53,427 bases of DNA from an uncultured Bryobacterales bacterium. GTDB taxonomy: Bacteria; Acidobacteriota; Terriglobia; Bryobacterales; Bryobacteraceae. This document shows, piece after piece, positions 33,461 to 41,779 of the stretch. The DNA lies in contig CALGAR010000113.1 of assembly GCA_937959285.1 (NCBI GenBank), positions 1 through 53,427 on the forward strand, read 5' to 3'. The notes beneath the pieces were generated by a model. The model saw only the letters and a list, made by a program, of their open reading frames with translations, had not been told where the DNA came from and did not search any database. Position 1 is the stretch's first letter; each line of letters opens with the position of its first letter. The translations under genes were made by a program, and so were the position numbers.

Positions 33461-34006
33461 ATGAAGGCAAGGCTGAGAGAGCACTATCACAAGAACGTCA
33501 TTCCGGCGCTTATCAAGGAGTTCGGCTACAAGAACATCATGGCCGTTCCGAAGATCGAGAAGATCTCGATCAACATTGGCCTTGGCGAAGCGACCCAGAA
33601 CGCCAAGCTGATGGACGGCGCAGTGAATGAGCTTGCGGCCATCAGCGGCCAGAAGCCGGTGGTCACGAGAGCTAAGAAGTCGATTGCCGCCTTCAAGCTT
33701 CGCGAGGGTATGCCGATCGGGTGCATGGTCACTCTTCGCGGCGACCGGATGTACGAGTTCCTGGACAGGTTGATGAACGTTGCCCTGCCTCGAGTCCGCG
33801 ACTTCCGCGGGGTCTCCACGAAGTCCTTCGATGGCCGGGGCAACTATACGCTTGGCATTAAGGATCAGTTGCTGTTTCCGGAAATTGACTACAACAAGGT
33901 CGAGAAGGTGAAGGGCATGAACATCTCCATCACCACCACGGCCAAGACCGATGCAGAGGGGCTGGCGCTGCTCAAGCAAATGGGCATGCCGTTCCGGCAG
34001 CAATAG
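33461..34006 (+). CDS. rplE: 50S ribosomal protein L5
   Basis: A 181-residue protein that binds 5S rRNA and contacts P-site tRNA. YKNIMAVPKIEKISINIGLGEA, SGQKPVVTRAKKSIAAFKLREGMPIGCMVTLRGDRMYEFLDRL (consecutive segments) and FRGVSTKSFDGRGNYTLGI are conserved. It starts six bases after rplX. Confidence 0.97.
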   Translation: MKARLREHYHKNVIPALIKEFGYKNIMAVPKIEKISINIGLGEATQNAKLMDGAVNELAAISGQKPVVTRAKKSIAAFKLREGMPIGCMVTLRGDRMYEFLDRLMNVALPRVRDFRGVSTKSFDGRGNYTLGIKDQLLFPEIDYNKVEKVKGMNISITTTAKTDAEGLALLKQMGMPFRQQ

Positions 34007-34023
34007 CGAGGGGAGAAAGAGAA

Positions 34024-34248
34024 ATGGCAACGACCGCAAAGATTGCGAAAGATTTGAAAATGGCCGAGCGGATCCGGGCCGCCCGTGCGGCGGGCAGGAA
34101 GCCGAAGTTTGCCGTCAGGCTCCGCAACCGCTGCAAGCGGTGCGGCCGTCCCCGGGGGTACCTGCGGAAATTCAACTTGTGCCGGATCTGCTTCCGCCAG
34201 CTGGCTCTGGCTGGGGAGGTTCCGGGCGTGATCAAGGCGAGCTGGTAG
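34024..34248 (+). CDS. rpsN: 30S ribosomal protein S14, zinc-binding type with N-terminal extension
   Basis: A 74-residue 30S head protein. CKRC (after NR) and CRIC hold the four zinc cysteines in a CxxC-x12-CxxC pattern within NRCKRCGRPRGYLRKFNLCR, and the end GVIKASW is standard. Zinc-type S14 is usually about 61 residues; here a 13-residue N-terminal segment resembling the long type (KMAERIRAARAAGRKPKF) is added. AGGGGAGAAAGAGAAATG gives the ribosome binding site. Confidence 0.95.
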   Translation: MATTAKIAKDLKMAERIRAARAAGRKPKFAVRLRNRCKRCGRPRGYLRKFNLCRICFRQLALAGEVPGVIKASW

Positions 34249-34284
34249 GACGCCGAATCGAAGTATCAGGTGGAAGGATAAGGA

Positions 34285-34683
34285 ATGAGCACATCGGATC
34301 CCATCGCCGACATGCTGACTCGAATCCGCAATGCGATCAAGGCTCGGCACCCGAAGGTGGACGTGCCGGCCTCGAAGCTGAAGATGGACATTGCGAGGAT
34401 TCTCAAGGACGAGGGCTACATCACGAACTACAAGCTGGTGGAAGAAGGTCCTCGCAAGGCGATCCGCGTGTACTTGAAGTACACGCCGGGCAACGTAAGC
34501 GTGATCTCCGAGATCCAGCGCGTCTCTCGTCCCGGTTGCCGCGTCTACGTCGGCGCACGGGAGATTCCGCGAGTGCTGGGCGGTCTCGGTATCAACATTC
34601 TGACCACGCCCCGGGGTGTCATGACCGGCGCCATGGCCCGGAAAGAGGGCATCGGAGGCGAGGTCCTGTGTCAGATCTGGTAG
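34285..34683 (+). CDS. rpsH: 30S ribosomal protein S8
   Basis: A 132-residue 30S body protein that in E. coli also represses the spc operon. DPIADMLTRIRNAIKARHPKVDVPASKLK and the C-terminal VYVGAREIPRVLGGLGINILTTPRGVMT (in segments) with GGEVLCQIW are complete. AGGTGGAAGGATAAGGA precedes the ATG. Confidence 0.97.
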   Translation: MSTSDPIADMLTRIRNAIKARHPKVDVPASKLKMDIARILKDEGYITNYKLVEEGPRKAIRVYLKYTPGNVSVISEIQRVSRPGCRVYVGAREIPRVLGGLGINILTTPRGVMTGAMARKEGIGGEVLCQIW

Positions 34684-34699
34684 GCGGAGTGTATTAGCC

Positions 34700-35242
34700 A
34701 TGTCGAGAGTTGGAAAGAAGCCGATCCCGTTGCCGCAAGGCGTAAAGGTGCAGATCGGCCAGGAACTCCAGGTCGAAGGGCCCAAGGGCAAGCAGACGGT
34801 TCCGATCCCGAACGGTATTCGTATTCATCAGGTGGACGGACACCTCGAGGTAGTGCGGGACAACGACAAGTACGTGGCTCTGCACGGGCTCACGCGGGCT
34901 CTCGCGGCCAATGCCGTTCAGGGGGTATCCAGCGGATTCACGCGCGAGCTGGACATTGTCGGAATCGGATATCGCGCCGAGCTGAAAGGGCGGGTTGTGC
35001 AGTTCGTGCTCGGCTACTCCCATCCCATCGAATTCCTCCTGCCCAATGGGGTGGATTGCAAGATCGATAAGAACACGCACATCGTTCTGACGGGTTCTGA
35101 CAAGCAGGTTTTGGGGCAGGTGGCGGCCAACATGCGCGCGCTGCGGCCACCGGACCCTTACAAGAACAAGGGTATCCGCTACACGGGCGAAGTTCTGCGC
35201 AAGAAAGTCGGCAAGAGCGGTTCGGGCGGAAAGGGTAAGTAG
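34700..35242 (+). CDS. rplF: 50S ribosomal protein L6
   Basis: A 180-residue protein near the factor-binding site. MSRVGKKPIPLPQGVKVQI starts it, and the second fold contains GIGYRAELKGRVVQFVLGYSHP and RALRPPDPYKNKGIRYTGE, all standard. A Lys/Gly-rich tail ends it. Confidence 0.97.
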   Translation: MSRVGKKPIPLPQGVKVQIGQELQVEGPKGKQTVPIPNGIRIHQVDGHLEVVRDNDKYVALHGLTRALAANAVQGVSSGFTRELDIVGIGYRAELKGRVVQFVLGYSHPIEFLLPNGVDCKIDKNTHIVLTGSDKQVLGQVAANMRALRPPDPYKNKGIRYTGEVLRKKVGKSGSGGKGK

Positions 35243-35264
35243 GCGCGCGAGGTAAGGCAGACAC

Positions 35265-35627
35265 ATGATCCGCAAGACGGCAAAGAATGAAATTCGGATC
35301 CGGATTCACCGTCGGATCCGGCAGAAGGTCAAGGGGACGGCGGAGCGGCCAAGACTGGCGGTATTCCGCAGCCTCAAGCACATCTACGCACAGGTCATCG
35401 ACGATCGCCAGGGCCGGACGCTTGTGGCAGCCTCCTCGAACGAAAAGAGCTTCGGCGCGGGAAGCGGCGGAAATATCGAAGGCGCCAGGCAGGTTGGCAA
35501 GCTGGTCGCCGAGCGCGCCCAGCAGAAAGGCATCAAGAAAGTTGTATTCGATCGCGGCGGCTATCTCTATCACGGGCGCGTGAAGGCCCTTGCTGACGCT
35601 GCTCGCGAGGCGGGATTGGAGTTCTAG
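35265..35627 (+). CDS. rplR: 50S ribosomal protein L18
   Basis: A 120-residue 5S rRNA-binding protein. RIHRRIRQKVKGTAERPRLAVFRSLKHIYAQVIDD (segments) is the conserved part, and VVFDRGGYLYHGRVKALADAAREAGLEF is the usual end. It lies directly before rpsE. Confidence 0.97.
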   Translation: MIRKTAKNEIRIRIHRRIRQKVKGTAERPRLAVFRSLKHIYAQVIDDRQGRTLVAASSNEKSFGAGSGGNIEGARQVGKLVAERAQQKGIKKVVFDRGGYLYHGRVKALADAAREAGLEF

Positions 35628-35631
35628 AGGC

Positions 35632-36171
35632 ATGGCAACGACACCGGTCAGACGGATCGACGCGACCAACCTGAACCTGAAAGAGCAGGTGGTTTCCATC
35701 AACCGCGTCACGAAAGTTGTCAAGGGTGGTAAGAACCTGAGCTTCTCTGCGCTGGTTGTGGTCGGCGACCCTTCAGCGAAGGTTGTCGGCTACGGTACGG
35801 GCAAAGCCAAGGAAGTGCCCTCTGCAATCAAGAAGGGCATCGAGGCGGCCAAGAAGAATCTGAGGAAGATCAACGTTCTCGAAACCACGATCCCGCATCC
35901 TGTGATTGGCCGCTTCGGAACGGGCGAAGTCTTGTTGAAGCCGGCGCCTGCCGGTACCGGCGTGATCGCCGGAGGACCTGTCCGTGCAGTCATCCAGGCA
36001 GTCGGAATCCCGAACGTGCTGACGAAGTCGCTCGGCTCGCATAATCCGCACAATGTTGTGAAGGCGACGATCGACGCCCTGACTCAGTTGCGGGACGCCG
36101 TGGAGATTGCGGATATGCGCGGGGTACCGCTCGAGAAGGTGGCGCCTGAACGGCAGCCGGTGCAGGCTTGA
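35632..36171 (+). CDS. rpsE: 30S ribosomal protein S5
   Basis: A 179-residue 30S protein important for accuracy. LKEQVVSINRVTKVVKGGKNLSFSALVVVGD and VGYGTGKAKEVPSAIKKG, then GRFGTGEVLLKPAPAGTGVIAGG, LTKSLGSHNPHNVVKAT are standard. The ATG at 35632, four bases after the rplR stop, is chosen over an upstream in-frame ATG that lies inside rplR; TAGAGG gives the ribosome binding site. Confidence 0.97.
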   Translation: MATTPVRRIDATNLNLKEQVVSINRVTKVVKGGKNLSFSALVVVGDPSAKVVGYGTGKAKEVPSAIKKGIEAAKKNLRKINVLETTIPHPVIGRFGTGEVLLKPAPAGTGVIAGGPVRAVIQAVGIPNVLTKSLGSHNPHNVVKATIDALTQLRDAVEIADMRGVPLEKVAPERQPVQA

Positions 36172-36181
36172 GGAACGGCGT

Positions 36182-36364
36182 ATGAGCGAAGGGAAGATCA
36201 AGATCCAGCTATACCGCAGCCCTATCGGCACACCTGAAAAGCATAAGAAGATTGTGAAGGCGTTGGGCTTGCGCAAGTTGAATTCGGTTGTGGAAAAGCC
36301 GGATACGCCGGCGTTCCGCGGCATGGTCGCGAAGGTGCCGCATCTGCTGAAGGTGGTGGAGTAG
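36182..36364 (+). CDS. rpmD: 50S ribosomal protein L30
   Basis: A 60-residue 50S protein. KIQLYRSPIGTPEKHKKIVKALGL and the short FRGMVAKVPHLLKV end are typical. The start at 36182 is ten bases after the rpsE stop, with GAGGAACGG upstream. Confidence 0.96.
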   Translation: MSEGKIKIQLYRSPIGTPEKHKKIVKALGLRKLNSVVEKPDTPAFRGMVAKVPHLLKVVE

Positions 36365-36366
36365 AT

Positions 36367-36822
36367 ATGAATCTCAGCAATCTCAGACCTCCTAAGGGGC
36401 AGGTCAAGAAGAAGCGCCGCGTCGGCCAGGGCATGGGCTCGGGCCGCTCGAAGTATGCTGGCCGGGGCGCCAAGGGCCAGAAGTCGATCAGTGGCTACAG
36501 CTTGATGCGGGGCTTCGAAGGCGGTCAGATGCCGCTGCATCGCCGGCTTCCCAAGCGCGGGTTCAGCAACGCCATGTTCCGCAAGGAGTATGCGATCGTC
36601 AACGTGGGAGTCCTTGAGAAGCTGGAAGGAGACACCTTCGATCCGGGGCGCCTGCTTGAACTGGGCGTCATCAAGAAGCTCCAGGATGGGCTCAAGATTC
36701 TGGGCTCCGGCGATCTCAGCCGCAAGATCACTGTGAAAGCGCACCTCTTCTCAAAGTCGGCGATGGAGAAGATTCAGAAGGCCGGCGGAACTGCTGAGGT
36801 GATTGGCGGGGCGGCCGCCTGA
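36367..36822 (+). CDS. rplO: 50S ribosomal protein L15
   Basis: A 151-residue late-assembly 50S protein. MNLSNLRPPKGQVKKKRRVGQGMGSGRSKYAGRGAKGQKS (consecutive segments) is the conserved basic N-terminal region, followed by GFEGGQMPLHRRLPKRGF and the globular C-terminal domain. It begins two bases after rpmD. A 45-base gap separates it from secY. Confidence 0.97.
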   Translation: MNLSNLRPPKGQVKKKRRVGQGMGSGRSKYAGRGAKGQKSISGYSLMRGFEGGQMPLHRRLPKRGFSNAMFRKEYAIVNVGVLEKLEGDTFDPGRLLELGVIKKLQDGLKILGSGDLSRKITVKAHLFSKSAMEKIQKAGGTAEVIGGAAA

Positions 36823-36867
36823 CGTTTTTGGCGGGCGGGAGCGGCCCGAGAAAGCAAAGAACAAGCC

Positions 36868-38271
36868 ATGTCGAAGTTTTTTGAAGCCTTTGCGAACGTG
36901 TTCCGAGTTCCGGACCTGCGCAATCGCGTCCTGTTTACTCTGGCCCTTCTCGCTGTCTACCGGTTAGGGAACTTCATCCCTACACCGGGTATCAATTTTG
37001 GCCGCCTGGAAGAGTTTTTCCGCCAGAATCAAGGGACGTTTTTCGGCTTCCTTGACCTGTTTACGGGAGGCGGCTTCCGCCGCTTGACGATCTTCGCCCT
37101 CGGGATCATGCCGTACATCACGGCATCGATCGTGCTCCAGTTGCTGACCGTCGTTATTCCCACTCTGGAGAAGCTGCAGAAAGAGGGGGAACTGGGCCGT
37201 CGCAAGATTACTCAGTGGACGCGCTATCTGACTGTCGGCCTGGCGATGATGCAGAGCTTCTTTATCGCCATCGCGCTCCAGTCTAGTGAAGGCGGCTTCG
37301 TTCCAAATCCCGGCGTCGGCTTTGTCCTGATGACGATGCTGAGCCTCACCACGGGCACGGCATTCATCATGTGGCTCGGTGAGCAGATCACCGAACGAGG
37401 CATTGGCAACGGCATGTCGCTGATCATTTTTGCCGGAATCGTTGTCGGTCTGCCTGGAGCCATTGAATCGATCTACAACAACGTGTTCGTCACGCGTCAG
37501 TGGGATGCGCTCTATCTGCTGGTGATCCTGACGCTGATGGTCGCGGTCGTCGCGTTCATTGTTCTGGTTGAACGTGGGGAGAGGCGGATTCCTGTGCAGT
37601 ACGCCAAACGCGTCGTAGGGCGGCGGATGATGGGCGGCCAGCAGACGCACCTTCCGTTGAAGGTCAATGCGGGCGGCGTGATTCCGGTGATTTTCGCCCA
37701 GTCGCTTTTGACCTTCCCGCAGACGTTCATGCAGGTGCCGTGGATTCGCGACAATCCGTTCTTCAGCGGAACCCTAGCGGCGATCCGGCACGGCGAACCG
37801 CTGTATGTCCTGCTGTATGTTGCGGGCATCGTCTTCTTCTGCTTCTTCTACGTGTCGATCATCTTCAACCCGAACGAGGCAGCGGATAACATGCGCAAGT
37901 ACGGCGGCTTCATTCCTGGGATCCGTCCCGGGAAGAACACCGCAGAGTACTTGAACCGGATCCTTACGAAGATTACTGTTGTCGGCGGCCTGTACCTTGC
38001 TGTTCTCAGTCTCCTGCCGGAGATCATGATTTCCGGCATCAAGCTGCAGCACTTGCCCCCGGCGGCGCTCGGGAACTGGATCGACGCTCACTTCCCGCGG
38101 TGGCTGCTGGAAGGTTTGAATGTCAACTTTTATTTCGGCGGTACTTCGCTCCTAATCGTCGTGGGAGTGGCGATGGATACCGTCAATCAGATCGAAGCGC
38201 AGCTTATCATGCGCCATTATGAAGGGTTTACCCCGAGGGCGGGTCGTATTCGCGGCCGCCGGAATATGTAA
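36868..38271 (+). CDS. secY: Protein translocase channel SecY
   Basis: A 467-residue inner-membrane protein with ten transmembrane segments forming the Sec channel. VPDLRNRVLFTLALLAVYRLGNFIPTPGI opens it, the plug region follows, and LQKEGELGRRKITQWTRYLTV, GNGMSLIIFAGIV, YAKRVVGRRMMGGQQTHLPLKVNAGGVIPVIFA and the end segment with VGVAMDTVNQIEAQL are conserved (listed in pieces). It is in the usual place after rplO. Confidence 0.97.
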   Translation: MSKFFEAFANVFRVPDLRNRVLFTLALLAVYRLGNFIPTPGINFGRLEEFFRQNQGTFFGFLDLFTGGGFRRLTIFALGIMPYITASIVLQLLTVVIPTLEKLQKEGELGRRKITQWTRYLTVGLAMMQSFFIAIALQSSEGGFVPNPGVGFVLMTMLSLTTGTAFIMWLGEQITERGIGNGMSLIIFAGIVVGLPGAIESIYNNVFVTRQWDALYLLVILTLMVAVVAFIVLVERGERRIPVQYAKRVVGRRMMGGQQTHLPLKVNAGGVIPVIFAQSLLTFPQTFMQVPWIRDNPFFSGTLAAIRHGEPLYVLLYVAGIVFFCFFYVSIIFNPNEAADNMRKYGGFIPGIRPGKNTAEYLNRILTKITVVGGLYLAVLSLLPEIMISGIKLQHLPPAALGNWIDAHFPRWLLEGLNVNFYFGGTSLLIVVGVAMDTVNQIEAQLIMRHYEGFTPRAGRIRGRRNM

Positions 38272-38292
38272 CGTGGGTAGGAAAGAATTCGG

Positions 38293-38976
38293 TTGCCGAT
38301 GATGCCTTTGGGCAGTGCCCCGGCCGCGCTGATCCTGTTCGGTCCGCCGGGTTCAGGGAAGGGCACCCAGGCGAAGCTGTTACGGGAATGCTTAAGCGTG
38401 GCTCACATTTCGACCGGTGACATGCTCCGGGAACACATTCATGCCGGGGATGCTCTGGGAAAGGAAGTTCAGGGCCTGATGCAGGCGGGGCAGCTGGTGC
38501 CCGACGATTTGGTAAACCGCCTGGTGGCCGAGCGCATCGACCGTCCGGACTGTGCGAGAGGGTTTATCCTGGACGGCTATCCCAGGACGTTGCAGCAGGC
38601 GAGCGTGCTGGAGAAGATGCTCCAGGAGCGGAAGCTGGACCAGGTAGTAGTACACCTGGAAGTGGATTACAATGTAATCATTGCACGTCTGACGGGTCGC
38701 CGCCAGTGCCCTGTTTGTGGAACGTTGTACAGCCTCACGTCGCGACCGCCAAAGGCCCCGGGTGTGTGTGACCTCGACGGCGCGAAGCTGGTGATCCGGG
38801 ACGACGACAGGGAATCGGTAATCCGGCAGCGGCTTGAGGCGTATGAGCGGCAGACTCGTCCCCTACTCGACCACTTTGCAGCTTCGGGCCATCGTTTCTA
38901 CCAGGTGGACGCGAGTCACGATTCGCCGCAACAAATTCTGCACAAGATTTGCAGATTTTTGAAAAACGGAGCATGA
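38293..38976 (+). CDS. adk: Adenylate kinase
   Basis: A 227-residue enzyme catalysing ATP + AMP to 2 ADP. The P-loop GPPGSGKGTQAK, the AMP-binding HISTGDMLRE and LDGYPRTLQQA, and a long LID are present. The LID has zinc ligands CPVC and a later CDLD, so Cys-Cys-Cys-Asp, as in many non-enteric forms. The start is uncertain: TTG at 38293, ATG at 38299 or 38302. The AGGAAAG at 38279-38285 is best placed for the TTG. It overlaps map by four bases (ATGA). Confidence 0.95.
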   Translation: MPMMPLGSAPAALILFGPPGSGKGTQAKLLRECLSVAHISTGDMLREHIHAGDALGKEVQGLMQAGQLVPDDLVNRLVAERIDRPDCARGFILDGYPRTLQQASVLEKMLQERKLDQVVVHLEVDYNVIIARLTGRRQCPVCGTLYSLTSRPPKAPGVCDLDGAKLVIRDDDRESVIRQRLEAYERQTRPLLDHFAASGHRFYQVDASHDSPQQILHKICRFLKNGA

Positions 38977-39743
38977 TCATTCGGAAGACTGCAGCCGAGC
39001 TCGAAAAGATGCGGCGCAGTGGATTGCTGGTCTACGAGATCCTGCAGAAACTTGCAGCCATGGTCGAGGAGGGTATTACGACTCATGACCTGGAAGTGGC
39101 GGCGGAGAAGATGATCCGGGATGCAGGGGCCCGGCCGGCTTTTAAGGGATATTATGTGCCGGCTGCCGGCGGGAAGTATCCGTTTGTGCTGTGCACATCG
39201 GTGAACGAGGAGATCGTTCATGGGATGCCTTCCCCGAAGCGGGTTTTAAAGAAGGGCGATATTGTCTCGATCGACACCGGTGTCGAGCTGGACGGTTACT
39301 ACGGAGATTCGGCGATCACGGTGCCGGTCGGGGAAGTTCCCGAGCAGGTGCAGAAGCTGCTCCGGGTGACGGAGGAATCCCTTGAGCTCGCGATCGATAA
39401 GGTGCGGGCGGGCAATCGCCTGTTCGATATTTGCGGCACGGTGGAACGGCATGTGAAGGCGAACGGCTTTTCAGTCGTACGCGAATTCGTCGGGCACGGG
39501 ATTGGAACGAAGCTGCACGAAGAACCGCAGGTGCCCAATTACATCGATCGCCGGAACGAGAATCCGCGGCTGAAGGAAGGCATGGTGCTGGCAATCGAAC
39601 CGATGGTCAACGCCGGGAAGCCTGATTCGAAGGTGCTGCCGGACCGGTGGACGGCCGTCTCCACCGACGGATCGTACTCGGCCCATTTTGAGCATTGTGT
39701 TGCTGTAACGGCCGATGGGCCGTGGGTGTTGACGAGACCGTAG
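38973..39743 (+). CDS. map: Methionine aminopeptidase, type I
   Basis: A 256-residue enzyme removing N-terminal Met from new proteins. The metal ligands are the two Asp of SIDTGVELDGYYGDSA, the His of VGHGIGTKLHE, the Glu of AIEPMV and the Glu of HFEHCVAV, and the EEIVHGMP His is intact. The start at 38973 overlaps the adk stop. There is no N-terminal zinc-finger extension of the long type I subclass. Confidence 0.97.
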   Translation: MIIRKTAAELEKMRRSGLLVYEILQKLAAMVEEGITTHDLEVAAEKMIRDAGARPAFKGYYVPAAGGKYPFVLCTSVNEEIVHGMPSPKRVLKKGDIVSIDTGVELDGYYGDSAITVPVGEVPEQVQKLLRVTEESLELAIDKVRAGNRLFDICGTVERHVKANGFSVVREFVGHGIGTKLHEEPQVPNYIDRRNENPRLKEGMVLAIEPMVNAGKPDSKVLPDRWTAVSTDGSYSAHFEHCVAVTADGPWVLTRP

Positions 39744-39756
39744 CTTTGGGCTGCTG

Positions 39757-39981
39757 ATGGAAGACCGGCGGGACACGGCGGTTGAAGCGACTGTGCTCGA
39801 GTTGCTGCCGAACGCAGCCTACCGGCTGGAGATCGAGGGCCGGGAGCAGGTAGTGGCGCACGCGCCGTCTGCGACGGTGGCTAACTTCGTCCGGTTAAGG
39901 CCGAAGGATAAGGTGTTGGTGGAGCTTTCCCCGCACGATCGGACGCGGGGACGCATTATTCGATTGCTGAAGAAGCCCTGA
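39757..39981 (+). CDS. infA: Divergent translation initiation factor IF-1
   Basis: A 74-residue OB-fold protein in the normal infA position. The first half is near standard (VEATVLELLPNAAYRLEIEG, QVVAHAP) and so is the end (DKVLVELSPHDRTRGRIIRL). Between them, the usual SGKMRKNYIRI segment reads SATVANFVRL, losing the basic KMRK residues that contact helix 44 of 16S rRNA in known IF-1. It may be a variant that works with other contacts, or a second infA may exist elsewhere. Confidence 0.88.
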   Translation: MEDRRDTAVEATVLELLPNAAYRLEIEGREQVVAHAPSATVANFVRLRPKDKVLVELSPHDRTRGRIIRLLKKP

Positions 39982-40010
39982 CGCTGAGGTGGGGGCGTGG
40001 AGTTAAGACA

Positions 40011-40124
40011 ATGAGAGTACGAGCTTCCGTAAAGAAGATTTGCGACAAATGCAAGATCATTCATCGCCATGGCGTGGTTCGGGTGATCTGCGTGAATCCG
40101 AAACATAAGCAGCGGCAGGGATAG
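40011..40124 (+). CDS. rpmJ: 50S ribosomal protein L36
   Basis: A 37-residue zinc-ribbon protein, MRVRASVKKICDKCKIIHRH in its first part. The ligands are Cys11, Cys14, Cys27 and His32 (CCCH type). It lies 29 bases after infA and 13 before rpsM, the usual place between spc and alpha. It was found by reading the sequence directly, as its short length makes it easy to miss. Confidence 0.96.
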   Translation: MRVRASVKKICDKCKIIHRHGVVRVICVNPKHKQRQG

Positions 40125-40137
40125 CAGGAGATTTCTT

Positions 40138-40524
<387 letters not shown>

Positions 40525-40540
40525 GGACTGTTGATCATCC

Positions 40541-40951
40541 ATGGCGAAAGCACCGGCAAAGACAGCGTCGAAGAAGAAGACGTTCAAGAAGAAAGAAAAG
40601 CGAAATGTCCCCAGCGGGCTCGTGCACATCCAGGCGACCTTCAACAACACGATCGTCACCTTCACTGATCCGATGGGCAACGTCGTGGCTTGGTCGAGCT
40701 CGGGTTCGCTTGGCTTCCGGGGGTCGCGGAAGGGAACTCCCTTCGCTGCCCAGCAGGCGTCGCTAACAGCCGCCAATAAGGCGAAGGAAGCGGGCATGCG
40801 CACCGTGGAAGTCCTGGTCAGCGGACCGGGCGCGGGGCGCGAATCGGCGATCCGTGCACTCGCTACGGCTGGACTGGAAGTTCGAGCGATCAAGGATCGT
40901 ACGCCGATTCCCCACAACGGATGCCGTCCGCCGAAGAAGCGGCGCGTCTGA
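40541..40951 (+). CDS. rpsK: 30S ribosomal protein S11
   Basis: A 136-residue 30S platform protein. GLVHIQATFNNTIVTFTDPMGNVVAWSSSGSLGFRGSRKGTPFAAQ (segments) and the end IKDRTPIPHNGCRPPKKRRV are complete. The Lys-rich N-terminal tail is normal. The IKDRTPIPHNGCR segment, including the Asn-Gly site known to form isoaspartate in E. coli, is present. Confidence 0.97.
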   Translation: MAKAPAKTASKKKTFKKKEKRNVPSGLVHIQATFNNTIVTFTDPMGNVVAWSSSGSLGFRGSRKGTPFAAQQASLTAANKAKEAGMRTVEVLVSGPGAGRESAIRALATAGLEVRAIKDRTPIPHNGCRPPKKRRV

Positions 40952-41027
40952 CGATCGTTCTTGGGATTCAGATTTGGCCGGCGCCGGATCGTCGTCCAAT
41001 CCGGATCGCCGTTGTCGTGAGGCAGTA

Positions 41028-41099
41028 CCGCCGTTTCGGCGGAAAACAAGCAGGACGAAGGCTCTTGCCGTAAACTGCACCAGTCCGGAAGAACCGGAC
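41028..41099 (+). promoter_or_regulatory. Hairpins in the rpsK-rpsD gap
   Basis: The 168-base gap holds two perfect hairpins: CCGCCG / CGGCGG with loop TTT (41028-41042, followed by AAAACAA), and GTCCGG / CCGGAC with loop AAGAA (41083-41099), the latter ending about nine bases before the GGGAGG ribosome binding site of rpsD. A third possible stem (CCGGAT / ATCCGG) lies further upstream. S4 represses alpha operon genes in other bacteria by binding such a leader; this is a candidate site only. Confidence 0.4.
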
Positions 41100-41119
41100 A
41101 TAGGTTAGGGAGGTTTTAC

Positions 41120-41752
41120 TTGGCTCGTTATCTTGGTCCCGTATGCCGGCTGTGCCGGCGAGAGGGGATGAAGCTGTACCTGAAGGGTGAGCGCTGCCAC
41201 TCGGAGAAGTGCGCCATCGAGCGCCGCAATTTTCCTCCGGGGCAGCATGGAAAGGACCGCAAGCCCAAAGTTGTCGGCTACGGTCTGCAGTTGCGCGAAA
41301 AGCAGAAGACCCGCCGCTACTATCAGCTCCTCGAAACGCAGTTCCGCAATCTGTTTGAAAAGGCCAGCCGGATGAAGGGCATCACCGGCGAAAACATGCT
41401 GGCAATGCTGGAGCGCCGGCTCGACAACACAATCTATCGCATGGGTTTCGGCACCAGTCGAGCGCAAGCCCGGCAGCTTGTCCGCCACGGCCATATTGCT
41501 GTCAACGGACGCAAGGTCAACATTCCGTCGTACATGGTAAAGCCGGGCGACGTCGTGGAAGTGCGGGAAAAGAGCAAGAACAACCCGACCATTCTCTCGG
41601 CGCGTGACGCTACTGCGCACGCTCCGACGCCGAACTGGCTGGAAGTGGATCGCGAGGGCTTGAAGGCTCGCGTTCTGGCTCAGCCGAAGCGTGAGGATTT
41701 GGTTCAGATTCAGCTCAATGAGCAGCTCATCGTCGAGCTGTATTCGAAGTAA
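41120..41752 (+). CDS. rpsD: 30S ribosomal protein S4, zinc-binding form
   Basis: A 210-residue primary 16S rRNA binder. The start is TTG, with GGGAGG six bases upstream, which leaves no doubt about the frame. ARYLGPVCRLCRREGMKLYLKGERCHSEKC shows the four zinc cysteines (9, 12, 26 and 31) in two readable parts. The S4 RNA-binding domain (RLDNTIYRMGFGTSRAQARQLVRHGH) and LKARVLAQPKREDL follow. Confidence 0.97.
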   Translation: MARYLGPVCRLCRREGMKLYLKGERCHSEKCAIERRNFPPGQHGKDRKPKVVGYGLQLREKQKTRRYYQLLETQFRNLFEKASRMKGITGENMLAMLERRLDNTIYRMGFGTSRAQARQLVRHGHIAVNGRKVNIPSYMVKPGDVVEVREKSKNNPTILSARDATAHAPTPNWLEVDREGLKARVLAQPKREDLVQIQLNEQLIVELYSK

Positions 41753-41779
41753 GAGCTTGCAGGCAAAGAGGAGAAAGCG

